DNA of 64,000 nt from Armigeres subalbatus (taxonomy: Eukaryota > Arthropoda > Insecta > Diptera > Culicidae), in assembly GCF_024139115.2 (NCBI RefSeq), contig NC_085140.1:234300371-234364370 (forward strand). Direction: 5' to 3'. Both the position numbers and the translations under genes were made by a program. Under the pieces are notes generated by a model. It made no database searches and had not been told where the DNA came from. It worked only from the letters and a program-made list of their open reading frames with translations. This document shows positions 34,318 through 45,626 of this stretch, piece by piece. The number at the start of each line of letters is the position of its first letter. Position 1 is the first letter of the stretch.

Positions 34318-35133
34318 ACTAATAATTAGGGTGGCTCGAAAAATAATTTTGCTCCCGCTCAGTCGATTGTGCTTTATAATTTGGTTGTCATCCAATGGTT
34401 TGGGCTAGTTTGAATAGAGGCTTACCGTGCACAAGTCGTTTCAGGCTTGTATGACAGTTTATATGGCGAGATTGAATTTAACATTATTCTGATTGTGGTG
34501 CTTCGTCATTGGGCCCTGGCGAGGGGGGAGACCATATGACTGGATGAAATATTCAAGAGCTTCAACTCCATAGACAATCCATATTGAATGGTCGTTCCAA
34601 TAGTTGCGAGTCGATTTTAATCGAGGTTGCGAATCTTTAGCATGATAATTAGGCTTCTCAGAAGGCATCAGTGAAACGTGCAATTCAACAAAATACCCAG
34701 AATTTGTCTGTGATATCCATCGCACCAGGGGCAGATACTGCTAGTCTAGTCTAGTCTACACTATCGCACCAGGGGCAGATGCTTCATACAAAAAGTGTGA
34801 CATGGGGGTGAGTGGGGTATAAAATTCTATTTTTGCGTTACGTAATCAATGAATCTTTTCTGCGGTGCGGTTTTTTTTCAGTGAAGTCTCTGGAATGTTG
34901 CTTTCAGCTATGTGGATTCTCTTTTCGCCAGCGTATTCGAGGGGGGGAGGGGAGGTACTGTAGCCAGTGTAATAAAAGGTTTAGTTTCCATACCAGTTTT
35001 CATACAAACTTGAACCGGCATGCGCTCAACCACTTTTTGTTCAAATCGGTTTTTGGAGGACACTCGGAGCATGGGACGGAATCGAGTGAGCGTGGTGGTG
35101 CTGGGTCGTTTTTTGAACCACCCTACTAATATT
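34318..35133. mobile_element. Second, diverged member of the AGGGTGGCTC foldback family
   Basis: The ends are AGGGTGGCTCGAAAAA and TTTTTTGAACCACCCT, flanked by ACTAATAAT (34318-34326) and ACTAATATT (35125-35133), 9-base direct repeats with one difference. The arms share scattered motifs in inverted order (GCTCA-TCGATT; TTTGTATGA). Its length of about 800 bp is close to that of the 8788-9495 member. No gene is present. Confidence 0.72.
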
Positions 35134-35257
35134 CTTTGTTTTTTTAATACGACACCAATACTACTACAGTATATGACAGTTTTTATTGTACAAATACTTT
35201 CAAAGCTTTGTTTTGGTACTCAACCCACCTTCACCTTAAGGTCTAAAAACATATGAG

Positions 35258-37249
35258 TAAATCAGCAACATTATGACGGCGAATGTGAGCAGTTAGTGGA
35301 AGAGAAGAATGCAGCATGGGCGAGATTGCTGCAACACCACACGAGGGCGAACGAGGCACGATATAAACAGGCGCGGAACAGACAAAACTCGATTTTCCGG
35401 AGGAAAAAGCGCCAGCAGGAAGATCGAGACCGTGAAGAAACGGAGCAACTGGACCGCGCTAATAACACACGAAAGTTCTATGAGAAGTTAAACCGTTCAC
35501 GTAAGGGCCACGTGCCACAGCTCGATATGTGTAAGGACATAAACGGGAACCTTCTTACGAACGAGCGTGAAGTGATCCAAAGGTGGCGGCAGCACTACGA
35601 AGAACACCTGAATGGCGATGTGGCAGACGAAGATGGCGGTATGGTGATGGACCTGGGAGAACGCGCGCAGGACTTAATTCTACCGGCTCCGGATCTCCAG
35701 GAAATCCAGGAGGAGATTGGCCGGCTCAAGAACAACAAAGCCCCTGGGGTTGACCAACTACCAGGAGAGCTATTTAAACACGGTGGTGAGGCACTGGCTA
35801 GAGCGCTGCACTGGGTCATTACCAAGATTTGGGAGGAGGAAGCTTTGCCGCAGGAGTGGATGGAAGGTGTCGTGTGTCCCATCTACAAAAAGGGCGATAA
35901 GCTGGATTGTAGCAACTACCGCGCAATCACATTGCTGAACGCCGCCTACAAGGTACTCTCCCAAATTTTATGCCGTCGACTAGCAACAACTGCAAGGGAG
36001 TTCGTGGGGCAGTACCAGGCGGGTTTTATGGGCGAACGCTCCACCACGGACCAGGTGTTTGCCATTCGCCAAGTACTGCAGAAATGCCGCGAATACAACG
36101 TGCCACACATCATCTATTCATCGACTTCAAAGCCGCATATGATACAATCGATCGGGACCAGCTATGGCAGCTAATGCACGAACACGGTTTTCCGGATAAA
36201 CTGACACGGTTGATCAAAGCGACGATGGATCGGGTGATGTGCGTAGTTCGAGTTTCAGGGGCATTCTCGAGTCCCTTCGAAACCCGCAGAGGGTTACGGC
36301 AAGGTGATGGTCTTTCGTGTTTGCTATTCAACATCGCTTTGGAAGGTGTAATACGAAGAGCAGAGATTAACACGAGTGGTACAATTTTCAATAAGTCCGT
36401 CCAGCTATTTGGTTTCGCCGACGACATAGATATTATGGCACGTAACTTTGAGAAGATGGAGGAAGCCTACATCAGACTGAAGAGGGAAGCTAAGCGGATC
36501 GGACTAGTCATCAACACGTCGAAGACGAAGTACATGATAGGAAGAGGTTCAAGAGAAGACAATGTGAGCCACCCACCGCGAGTTTGCATCGGTGGTGACG
36601 AAATCGAGGTGGTAGAAGAATTTGTGTACTTGGGCTCACTGGTGACTGCCGAAAATGACACCAGCAGAGAAATTCGGAGACGCATAGTGGCTGGAAATCG
36701 TACGTACTTTGGACTCCGCAAGACGCTCCGATCGAATAGAGTTCGCCGCCGTACCAAACTGACAATCTACAAAACGCTAATTAGACCGGTAGTCCTCTAC
36801 GGACACGAGACCTGGGCGATGCTCGTGGAGGACCAACGCGCACTTGGAGTTTTCGAAAGGAAAGTGCTGCGTACCATCTATGGTGGGGTGCAGATGGCGG
36901 ACGGTACGTGGAGGAGGCGAATGAACCACAAATTGCATCAGCTGTTGGGAGAACCATCCATCGTTCACACCGCGAAAATCGGACGACTGCGATGGGCCGG
37001 GCACGTAGCCAGAATGTCGGACAGTAACCCGGTGAAAATGGTTCTCGACAACGATCCGACGGGCACAAGAAGGCGAGGTGCGCAGCGGGCAAGGTGGATC
37101 GATCAGGTGGAAGATGACTCCGGACCCTCCGTAGACTGCGTGGTTGGCGACGTGTAGCCATGGATCGAGCCGAATGGAGAAGACTCTTATATACCGCACA
37201 GGCCACTTCGGCCTTAGTCTGAATAAATAAATAAATAAATCAGCAACAT
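35258..37249 (+). mobile_element. RTE-type retrotransposon copy D, 5'-truncated, with 14-bp target-site duplications
   Basis: TAAATCAGCAACAT at 35258-35271 and 37236-37249 flanks an insert starting at TATGACGGCGAATGTGAGCA and ending in GAATAAATAAATAAA. The 5' junction falls after the endonuclease domain. The few leading bases of the right duplication overlap the AAAT tail. The sequence is nearly identical to copies B and C but on the opposite strand. Confidence 0.92.
35272..37221 (+). pseudogene. RTE-type reverse transcriptase, truncated, two frameshifts
   Basis: The frame from 35272 gives the linker region (ECEQLVEEKNAAWARLLQH, RKKRQQEDRDREETEQL) and the first RT motifs up to CREYNVP. One C is missing near 36103, and the second frame takes over with THHLFIDFKAAYDTID, where the motif A Asp is intact, then RQGDGLSCLLFN, FGFADDIDIMA, LYGHETWA and WAGHVARM. 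A further one-base loss plus a substitution near 37118 converts VEDDLRTL to VEDDSGPS and ends that frame at 37157. The original C-terminus TAQATSALV is still readable to the TGA at 37219-37221. It has no AP endonuclease. Confidence 0.9.
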
Positions 37250-37515
37250 AAGAAATTTTACATGAAAACTGGTCGTCTTTGTTGCGAAGCGATTTGATGC
37301 TCGCAAAAAAGTTATTGAAGAAATTCTGAATCGTGGGAAATTTAATTCAACACGTAAAAGAATAACATCAATATCAATAATGAGAATTTTTGTTTTCTTC
37401 ATAACTTTGCTTCCAAACCACAAATCGCTTCGCAGCAACAACTGCCTTTCAGCTTGAGAAGTATTCTGTGTAGTCAATTTATTGATTATATTCGAATAGT
37501 TCATGGGGCACCTCA

Positions 37516-38275
37516 CCCGAGCAAAGCTTGAGAGCAAAACGATAACTCGTTTTGGTGTTGTGAATTAAAATAACAAAATGTATAGCAGAAAAATATTACT
37601 GTGACATCAAATCGAAAACTATTCCTGCTATCGATGAGAGCAAATCGAAAACTAAATTTGATATTGGTTCCGATAACAAAATAAGTACACAGATTGATTT
37701 CAGATCATACAATTTAGAAATCTACTGCAAAATGAGATCAAAATATGTAATCAATCATGATGATTCATATTTGAAAACAAATTATGATTTTAATTTGATG
37801 TCAAAACAAAATCAAAATGTGTTTTCTATATGCTCTCATTATGTTTTCAGACTTTGCTTGGGCACAGAACGGTCTTTCACATCCCGAGCAAAGTCTGAAA
37901 ACATAAAGAGAGCATATAGAAAACATATTTTGATATAGATATCAAATTGAAATCATAATTTGTTTTGAAATATGAATCATCATGCATTCAAATATGAATA
38001 TTTTGATCTCATTTTGAGTCGATTTCTAAATTGTATGATGTGACATCAAACTGTGTACTTATTTTGTTATCGGAACCAATATCAAAATTAGTTTTCGATT
38101 TGCTCTCATCGATAGCAGGAATAGTTTTCGATTTGATGTCACAGTAAGATTTTTCTGCTGTAGATTTTGATCTTTTAACCGTTAAAACCGTTTAAATATC
38201 AACCTGAGTTATCAAAATTTGACGATTTCACAACAACAAAATTAGTTATCGATTTGCTCACAAGCTTTGCTCGGG
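37516..38275. mobile_element. Inverted dimer of a CCCGAGCAAAG-ended MITE
   Basis: The two ~345-390-bp halves are inverted copies, for example TTTTCGATTTGCTCTCATCG against its complement. The outer ends are CCCGAGCAAAGCTTG and CAAGCTTTGCTCGGG. The inner ends near 37852-37895 are CTTTGCTTGGG and CCCGAGCAAAG, so each half has a complete pair of TIRs. Only about 22 bases separate the halves. It is better read as two head-to-head copies than as one foldback. No convincing target duplication is visible. Confidence 0.8.
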
Positions 38276-39959
38276 ATAAGGGTCAGTTTTCATAGTAATT
38301 TCCATACAAAATCTGGATGAAATAGAACTGGTTTCTTGGTACTTCAAGAGTTGGTAATTACAGATTTAAAATTCTATATATAATGTTGAAAGCCTATCCT
38401 AGATGCCTTTACAAAATCATCCGGTTCTATCTACCTGTATCAAGCGTATGATTTCGCTTCGACCTGTAACAATCCCCTACGCGAAATTGTATATTCAGCA
38501 ACCTTAACCTCAATCATTGCTCTATGTCAACGGTTGTATATGTTCCTAATCACTGCATTGTCAACCGTTTCAGTCGTTACGACCTTCAAAAGCCCGGCTG
38601 AGGTAAACCCACACAATACGTGTCATGTTGTTGTTGTTCCAGCGCGCTGTAAAGCCAAATTGCACAGTTTCTACACCCAGTCAAGCTGTGTCCGCACTCA
38701 TTAGAATGCGCAATTTTTTTTTTATTCCACTCATTTCAAACCTGGAAGTTTTGCTCAATATCGGGGCCACGAAGCAGCTCGCGCATTGCCACTTACCATA
38801 TCCTTCGACTGCCGCCCTCAAGGCGGCGTGAATGATTCGAATCACAGGCTCACATAAGACCCATTACAGCAAAATATATTATCCATCATAAATCGTGATC
38901 TTAGCCACGCTAATCATTGATTTTCAATCAATCACTTTTTTACTCGAAAGAACCAACACGGTAAGGTCGGTGGGGACCCTCTTGGGTTGAACGCCTGTCA
39001 TTGCCCACCAAAACATTCAAAAGTATGAAGAGCGAGCACTTCGCCTTTTTTATTTGAATTTGCGAGCCTGGAATCACACCAAACACAATCGGCCACAGTA
39101 GGTTGGTAACACCCAAATTGTATTGCGATCACCGTGGCTATGCTGACTGGCGTTGCTGGTAACTTCCTCAGACGTTGCAGTTCGTCCGGCCATCGTCGTG
39201 CGATTGCCACGACTGAAACACGAGAAGATGTGGGATTTACTGTGCGGTCGGTCGGTCGGACCAGACATTTGGTATCCATACTACAAACCGGTTGGCGTTC
39301 CTAATAGTCAGTAATTATGATGTCGATAGGATGGTTACATAAAATGGGCAATACTTTTGCGATTGTGTTGTGATGATTGAAAGTCCAGACATCCAATTTA
39401 TTGAGCTGTGGTATATGGAGAATTTACCTTTGTTGGTGCCATTGTTGATAAAAAATTCTTTTATAAGCTCATTGATTCAATACCTTCAGCAAGAGCCGGA
39501 AACACGAAAGTAGAAGCAGGAAAAACTTTCATGAATAATAACGTTTAGTAGGCGTTTATCTTTAGTTAGCCTAACCAGGGTTAAAAGAATACACAATTTT
39601 TATACAAACAGAGTCAAGAATTTACACAATGTTAAATTAAACCTTCAGACCCCTTGGGCGACCCGGCTGAATAAAATCGCACTATACATAAAAGTGAGGA
39701 CTTTTTTCAACAAAATTAAATGAAATTAACTCTTCTTTCAGGGAAGAATATAAGGCATGGGTGATTAAGGCCTAGCGACAACACAGAACGTCCTGTATGT
39801 ACACGATGAGGTTTAAAATCAGAAAATATTAGGTAATATTGGCAGCAAACTGTGCTATTTAGAAATAAGATATTTTTCAAACATACCCGCAGAGGTACCG
39901 TGGTATAGAATAAACTACTTTAAATCTTCCTTGGACGTCTTTGCCCATTCAAACTATTC
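38276..39959. other. Unassigned sequence
   Basis: No recognised gene or element. Minus frames at 38998-39279 are short and unsupported. Confidence 0.35.
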
Positions 39960-40300
39960 TTGAGTTCGGGACTTGAGATCTACAGCAGCTGAAATAGCTG
40001 TTCTCGTTCCTTAAAGTTTCGATATGTATTCGATTATATCTATTACATCTCCTCGTGAACAGTTATCGTCAGATAGTTTTCTGGGGCATCCGAATTGTCC
40101 ATGGGACTTGAGATCGACAGCAGCTGAAAAGTTTTTTAGATACTCAAAACTTCTATACATCTATTGCATCTCCTAAAAAGTCAACAACGGACCAGAAATT
40201 GACTTAGTTACTCGAAGTTTCGACATGCATCGAATTGTATCCATTAATCTCCTGGAAAATTAACAGATATCGTCAAATAGTTCTCAGTTCTCAGCCGTCT
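39960..40300 (+). repeat. Degenerate ~130-bp tandem repeat, about 2.5 units
   Basis: GGGACTTGAGATCTACAGCA near 39970 recurs as GGGACTTGAGATCGACAGCA near 40103. Each is followed by ACTCAAAACTTC/AAAGTTTCGA, TATCTATTACATCTCCT-like sequence and ATCGTCAGATAGTT-like sequence. It has no coding potential. Confidence 0.5.
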
Positions 40301-40619
40301 TTTGACCAGCCCTGTCGTCGTAAAATATGAGCTACTTAGTCGCTTATATTTTAAGGGGGCGCTGATACCATAGGGCGGTTTTTAAGGCGTACATGCGAAA
40401 ACTGCGAATTTCTAAGGAGCTAGGGATTAGAAGCTCGGTTCGTGGCACTGCAAATTTCACAACATCATTTGGAGCGGATACTTGTCAATGTGCTGGAGGA
40501 CCGAGGGTTCGCCTACAACGTACGGTGGCCTGAAACGTTAAAAGGTGGCCTGAAACGTGAAGCAGCAAATTTTGGATTGGTGGTGAGTGTTTCGAGCGCG
40601 ACAGAATCCGCCTGGGCTG

Positions 40620-40960
40620 GGGTAGCAGGGACATTGTTCAAGGGCTTAACGACCCCTCCCCACGACACAACAGTTAGGGCGCTGCCTAGGACGTGTTGTG
40701 GTTTGACAGTGGGCTTTTTTAAACATCTACAAAAAACCAGAAAAAATATTTAGGCTTCTTTTTGTGGAATGTCTTCAACTGTCTAAGACGAGTTTAGTAC
40801 TTTTCATTTAATCTACAAAATGCTACAAGATCTACAAAAACTCTACAGCGAATCCAGCATCCAGGAGGAGGCAAAAGCTGGAAGGATACAATGGACAGGG
40901 CATGTTGCAAGAATGCCGAACAAAAACGCTGTGAAGATAATACCACAAAAAACTTTAAAT
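40620..40960 (+). pseudogene. Internally deleted RTE relic (5' leader joined to C-terminus)
   Basis: 40626-40735 matches the leader of RTE copy C on its coding strand (CAGGGACATTGTTCAAGGGC, CCTAGGACGTG, GTTTGACAGTGGGC). After about 110 unmatched bases, 40876-40945 encodes GRIQWTGHVARMPNKNAVKI, the C-terminal RTE motif. Endonuclease and RT are gone. It is either an old deletion derivative or a short non-autonomous relative that kept both RTE ends. Confidence 0.6.
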
Positions 40961-41593
40961 AATTTTCTAAGTTGAACATAACAGGTGTAAAAAGTAACTA
41001 TTTGCTCACATGAAGTACATATCTCACTGTCCGGGTGTGGAAAACAGCTGCTGGTTTCCGATATTGATTTCGTACAACATCCACATGAAATATCTAACAA
41101 GTCATTATCGATATTTTAAATATGGCTTTGATTGACCATCTCTAGATAATTGGAATACGTTTGATCGATTTTAATATTGTTTATTCAAACCTTCTAAAGT
41201 AAGGTAAAACACCAAAATTTCAAGTAATTCTTTTTCAATTTCAAATTTTGAACAAAGCGCACAACAATGAGGATCTGTTATTTTATGCAGGTAAAGGACT
41301 ATGTCCAATTTCTTCGCCTCCGCTTAACTCTCAGATGGTTTTTACAAATCCGTCTGAACCTGGATTGAATCCTAAGTAGAGTGAAAAGACCAGGACTTCT
41401 GTTCGATCAAATTTGAAACATAATTCTAAAATTAAGTTTGAATTGGGCAAGTGAATTGATCGACCCATTGGCATGTCAAAAGTGTGACATTTTCTACTTG
41501 ATGTTGCTCAAATTGTTATAAGACGCTTAATTCGCGTTCGAGTCGAACGAACGACTTTCTATTCTCTGGGGCGCATATTAATACCATGAATGT
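40961..41593. other. Unassigned AT-rich sequence
   Basis: Nothing supported. GGGCAAGTGAATTGAT near 41447 recalls the TIR of the 25489-25670 MITE but without a partner. Confidence 0.3.
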
Positions 41594-41875
41594 CTCTCAA
41601 CTAAGCATATGCGGTATTTCGAAAAATTTCGTTTCAGGTAGTTCGAAACGAAATACCGCGGAATTTCGCGGAATTTGAGCATGGCGAAATCTGATTTCTT
41701 GATTTCGTTTCGTTTCGTAAAATTACAAAAATTTCGCTAGAAAAAACTAGCTTCTAACGAAATTTAACGGAATTCCGCGGAATTTTGAAACAAATTTAAA
41801 CTTAAACCATACTTTATATTATCAAAATTTTTGGCTGCGCCGCTGAACAAAATCGTTAAGTTGTTTTCAAAACTT

Positions 41876-42097
41876 TACACACTTAAATCATTTCGCAGAT
41901 TTCGGTGAATTTTGCTTCAATTCACCGAAATCTCAACAGCAGATTTGTTCGGTAATTATTTCACCGATTTTCTGCGCTATTTTCCTTTGTTCAACTGTCA
42001 AAACCACCAAAAAATCTGTAAAATTTTTACCGAACGGTTCTGCTGTTGAGATTTCGGTGAAATTTCACAGAAATCTGCGATTTATTTTAAGTGTGTA
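41876..42097. mobile_element. MITE with TACACACTTAAA ends
   Basis: ACACACTTAAATCATTTCGC at the left and the complement of the right end (CACACTTAAAATAAATCGCA) form TIRs. The CGCAGATTTCGGTGAATTT motif and CACCGAAATCTCAACAGCAG recur in inverted order. TA is present at both borders. Confidence 0.75.
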
Positions 42098-42179
42098 GGT
42101 TATACAATATTTCTAGAAACGCTTACTACATAACCCCATTCTTAGTCGACAAATTCATATGTAGTTTTCTTCTATGTGA

Positions 42180-42410
42180 ATGCGGAAACGATCGTGTGGA
42201 TGCTGGTCATGGGACGGCAGCTAGTCCAGGAGAAAGCGAAGTGAAAAAAAAATCTACCTCGCTTAGCAGAAATTTGTTTGACCAGTGTGCAATCGATCGT
42301 GTTGATGCTGATCACGCCAGCTAGTGTGGGAGATCGTGAAGTGATAAAACTTATGTCTGCATCGAAGACCACAAAATTATTTAGTGCGGAATCGATCGTG
42401 TTGTAGAAGA
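42180..42410 (+). repeat. Degenerate direct repeats around CGATCGTGTTGATGCTGATC
   Basis: CGATCGTGTGGATGCTGGTC (42189), CGATCGTGTTGATGCTGATC (42294) and a shorter GAATCGATCGTGTTG (42388) are spaced about 100 bases apart, each followed by an AGCTAGT- and GTGAAGTG-containing stretch. The role is unknown. They lie directly before the non-LTR relic. Confidence 0.45.
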
Positions 42411-42417
42411 TTATTAA

Positions 42418-44114
42418 ACGAAGATCCGCTACACCGACGGTTCCGTATCTAGCCGAGGAGTCGGCTTCGGAGTCCATGGACCCAACCTAACCATGTCGGA
42501 AAGTCTGCCACGGCCATGCAACATCTTTCCGCTGAAGCTGTCGCCGTCTTCGTTGCGGCTACTTACCCTGCGGACAAACCGATTGTGGTCCTTACGGACT
42601 CTGCGAGCGTGGTTTCTGCCCTTTAAAGCGAAACTCCCAAGCATCCCTGGATCCAGGGAACACTAGCTGGAATGATCCCCGGCACCACCTTTGCCTGGAT
42701 CCCCGGCCATTGCGGCATTAGGGGGAATACTGAGGCCGACGCCCTGGCGAGCATCGGTCACGAAGGTCCACAATATACCCGTTCCGTCCCACTGACCGAT
42801 GTTAAGAAATGGACCAAGAGCGTCGTCGGCCAGGACTGGGCTCGGATATGGAACAACAACACGGGGCTCTTTCTCAGAAAAATCAAGGGAAACACCATGT
42901 CCTGGAAAGACTCAGCCACCCAGAAAGAGCAGCAGGTTATCTCAAGGCTCCGGACCGGTCACACAAGGGTCTCCCACAATTTTGGTGGTGGGGGTCCCTT
43001 CCGGTCCCGTTGTGATCTCTGCGACAGCAAAAATAGCGTGGAGCACTTTATCTGTCGGTGTCCCAAATACGACTACCCCCGAAGTCTATACGGTATACCG
43101 GGGAGTATCAGGGACGCACTGGCGGATGATGAAGCTGCTATGGCGGCCATTTTCTGCTTCCTGAAGGACGCCCGACTTTTGCACGAAGTTTAGGACCCTG
43201 ACAACCCCATAGCGTCATGCGTCGGGAATGAGGCCCTCCACATCAGGCAAACGGGCATTTCCTAAATGTAAGTCCCACCCCCCCAGCGATCGCCATTCCG
43301 ATTCGGCTGATGGGGCATCGACCTACCACTTCTACAGCCATACCTCGTCAAACCATATGCCAATCCGCAATCGAATTTTTCTTTTCCTTTACCGAAGGAT
43401 CTTGATAAAAAACATCGAGCATTTTTTCAGGCTCCCTCCGAATTTTTCGGATTCCGAATATCGCCGCAACCACCAGGTGGCGTTCTGAACCTTTACACGT
43501 AAGAAAGGTCGAAAAATCAAAAGGTTTTCTGTCTTAAATTGGCAATTAAGACGAGGAGGTTACTGGTTTAGGGCCTCACCATTACTTCAGTCCCTCGGAA
43601 GCAAAGTCACCACCGGAGAACAGCGCATCGCAAAACCACAGCAGGACATCTTGAGACTGCTAAACTACAACAGGATCCCCCAGCAGAAATCCCTGGACTA
43701 CAGGACTCGTAGGAATGCAGAGCAAACGCCAACCTTCACAGATCTGGCTACACCTAAGACATAGGCACATCGGAACACCCGTTTTTAACTTGGTTTATGT
43801 AGTGTGTCACCATTTTAATTCTTAATTGCCTTTAACTGTGTTTTTTGTTTTTTCTACTGTATTTTTACGTTGAAATTTTAAAGTGCTAGAATTAGTTAAG
43901 TTAAGTAAAATCATTACTCCAACTGGCGATGCCCTTGGTTGGCACGCAGGGCGGCCTCACCGGCCGGCCCTCCTTTCAACATAGCTGTGCTATACTACCA
44001 TCGGCAGGACCCAAGGTTGGCCCGCAAAGGGAACTCCTCAAGTTCCCTTTCAGCAATGTGTTGAACTTAATTTTAAAATTAGAAAAACACTTTAATAAAG
44101 AGTTAAAAAAAATA
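42418..44114 (+). mobile_element. 5'-truncated non-LTR retrotransposon 3' portion (RNase H-bearing clade)
   Basis: It starts abruptly inside an RNase H domain and extends through a long trailer to an A-rich end (TTTAATAAAGAGTTAAAAAA near 44114). The presence of RNase H plus a C-terminal zinc motif places it among the I, LOA, R1, Loner and Outcast-type groups. I cannot choose between them. No clean target duplication was found. Confidence 0.7.
42421..43193 (+). pseudogene. RNase H and C-terminal zinc-finger region of a non-LTR polyprotein
   Basis: The RNase H signature residues appear in order: YTDGSVSSRGVGFGV, then AEAVAVF after a frameshift near 42520, VVLTDSASVVSAL, FAWIPGHCGIRGNTEADALA. 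All four acidic catalytic positions survive. An in-frame TAA at 42624-42626 replaces what is probably a Gln codon. The C-terminus carries CDLCDSKNSVEHFICRCPKY, a CX2C...HX3C zinc motif usual after the RNase H or RT of such elements, and ends at HEV. The product would cut the RNA strand of the hybrid. In this copy it cannot be made. Confidence 0.82.
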
Positions 44115-44227
44115 TTTTTATATACCTACTGATGTAACACTGATATAAAATTGATTAGATTCGGGAGCAAACGCTCCACCTCGCGCTCCACGATGAATTC
44201 CTTTGAAAGCGGCACAAATGCTGAAGT

Positions 44228-44634
44228 ATTGTTAGGGGAAGAGGCCCCAAAACGCCCCCCCATGCAAAACGCCTTTTGTAGTTTCCCTCATATTTACCGT
44301 CATTAATATGTCCGTAACAAAACTAGATCTAAAATTATGTAGGATAGGCGCAGAAAGTTTCAAAATAGTGCATGGGAAGGTCGGAAAAACCGAAAATTTC
44401 CACATTTTGAAGAAACATCTAACATTTTGGCGAGGCATAACGCCCTAGTGGCAATAACCTAAAAAGTACTTGCGTCTCCACGGACTATCCATACTAGAAT
44501 GCTGATTCGCCGACGCGTGGTACTTTGTTCCCTAGGAGCCGCCAGCTGAAAAGCGTTTTGCCTCATGAGTTTTCCGGCAACAAAATATCACCACTTTTTA
44601 GCTAGGGCATATTGCCCCCCCCCTTCCCCTACTC
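44228..44634. mobile_element. TIR element with TAGGGGAAG ends
   Basis: TTAGGGGAAGAGGCCCCAAA at the left and the complement of CCCCCCCTTCCCCTACTC at the right are inverted. GCAAAACGCC and AAAAGCGTTTTGCC repeat inside. The TIR match is short and G-rich. The element sits inside the hAT-like element. Confidence 0.5.
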
Positions 44635-44941
44635 TTTGTTATTGTATGTTATTGTAACTCTTTTGGTCGCAAAACAGTTATTCGACTTCGAAAAAGCGAA
44701 ATCAGAATTGCGTACATAATGTAAAACCAATTTTATAAAAGTTCCGCGGAAAAAAAAATTAAATTTCGTTTCGTTTCGAAATATTTCGAATTAAATGAAC
44801 TTTGATTTCGTATCGTTTCGAAGTCTCGAAAGAAATCTTTATTTCGTTTCGTTTCGATCCGAATCAACATAGACATTTTAAATTTCGTTTCGTTTCGTTT
44901 CGTTAGGAAAAAGTGTGTTATCGCATACCCTTACTCTCAAC

Positions 44942-45223
44942 CACAAATTCTAGAGATGGTTGGAAAGATGCACGTGGTGTTTTCTAAGCGCAACGCGTAT
45001 TACGAATGATGATGATGATAATGATGGTAGCTGCATACGCTCGCAACTGTCCGGCGGCGGCAGAACTGTTTTCCACTCACTTCCCATCACGCATTTGGTA
45101 TGTACTCACTCTCTCGTTTCGGCGACAGGTACTCTTTCGCTTGGTTGTCAGTGCTGCTACGGTTGCATTCACACAGTTCATCGGTAGGGTCAGTGTACCA
45201 ATAACGGTGGTATCCGTGATATA
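44942..45223. other. Unassigned sequence
   Basis: A GATGATGATGATAATGATG microsatellite lies at about 45008. No gene is supported. Confidence 0.4.
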
Positions 45224-45360
45224 TTAACCCTTAAATGCGCAATGTTGTTTTAAAACAACAAACCGAAAATACGTTTAATGTTAATGATTTCAATGGTTAT
45301 TTACGTTAAAAATATTTCCGACGATTTCTAAAAAAATCGCCTTGCGCCTTTAAGGGTTAA
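45224..45360. mobile_element. piggyBac-type MITE
   Basis: TTAA at 45224-45227 and 45357-45360 flanks a 129-bp insert with termini CCCTTAAATGCGCAA and TTGCGCCTTTAAGGG. TTAA duplications with a CCC start are the hallmark of piggyBac-superfamily elements. The interior includes the palindrome TTGTTTTAAAACAA. It is non-autonomous. Confidence 0.8.
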
Positions 45361-45626
45361 GGCTATAGGGCACTGCACGGACTGCTTTGTCTCTTTTTCG
45401 CTGCTAAGAAATTAGAAAACAACAAGGCCAGTCAATTTCAAATTTCATGAAGAACGAAAGAGAAATAGATTCGTCCGTGCAGAGCCCTATTTTAATAAAC
45501 TAATGAGACACCAATATCATCGGTTTTTTAAACTCACATGCGTGGAAAACAGACACATGCCAAATCGCTACTCATCCACTTGTTTTGGACTATAACAGTA
45601 ATCATTAGCACAAAGCCTTTTTTCCA

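Larger units (their letters stand above)
41594..44941. mobile_element. hAT-like foldback rich in TTTCGTTTCG, enclosing later insertions
   Basis: The 8-bp repeat CTCTCAAC (41594-41601 and 44934-44941) brackets ends TAAGCATATGCGGTA and TACCGCATA-like TCGCATACCCTTA, which are imperfect inverted repeats. Both subterminal regions (41608-41830; 44690-44920) are dense in ATTTCGTTTCG motifs in inverted orientation. The interior holds a TA-flanked MITE (41876-42097), a non-LTR RNase H relic (42418-44114) and a further TIR element (44228-44634). Removing these leaves a short non-coding element. The 8-bp duplication fits hAT. Confidence 0.7.
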
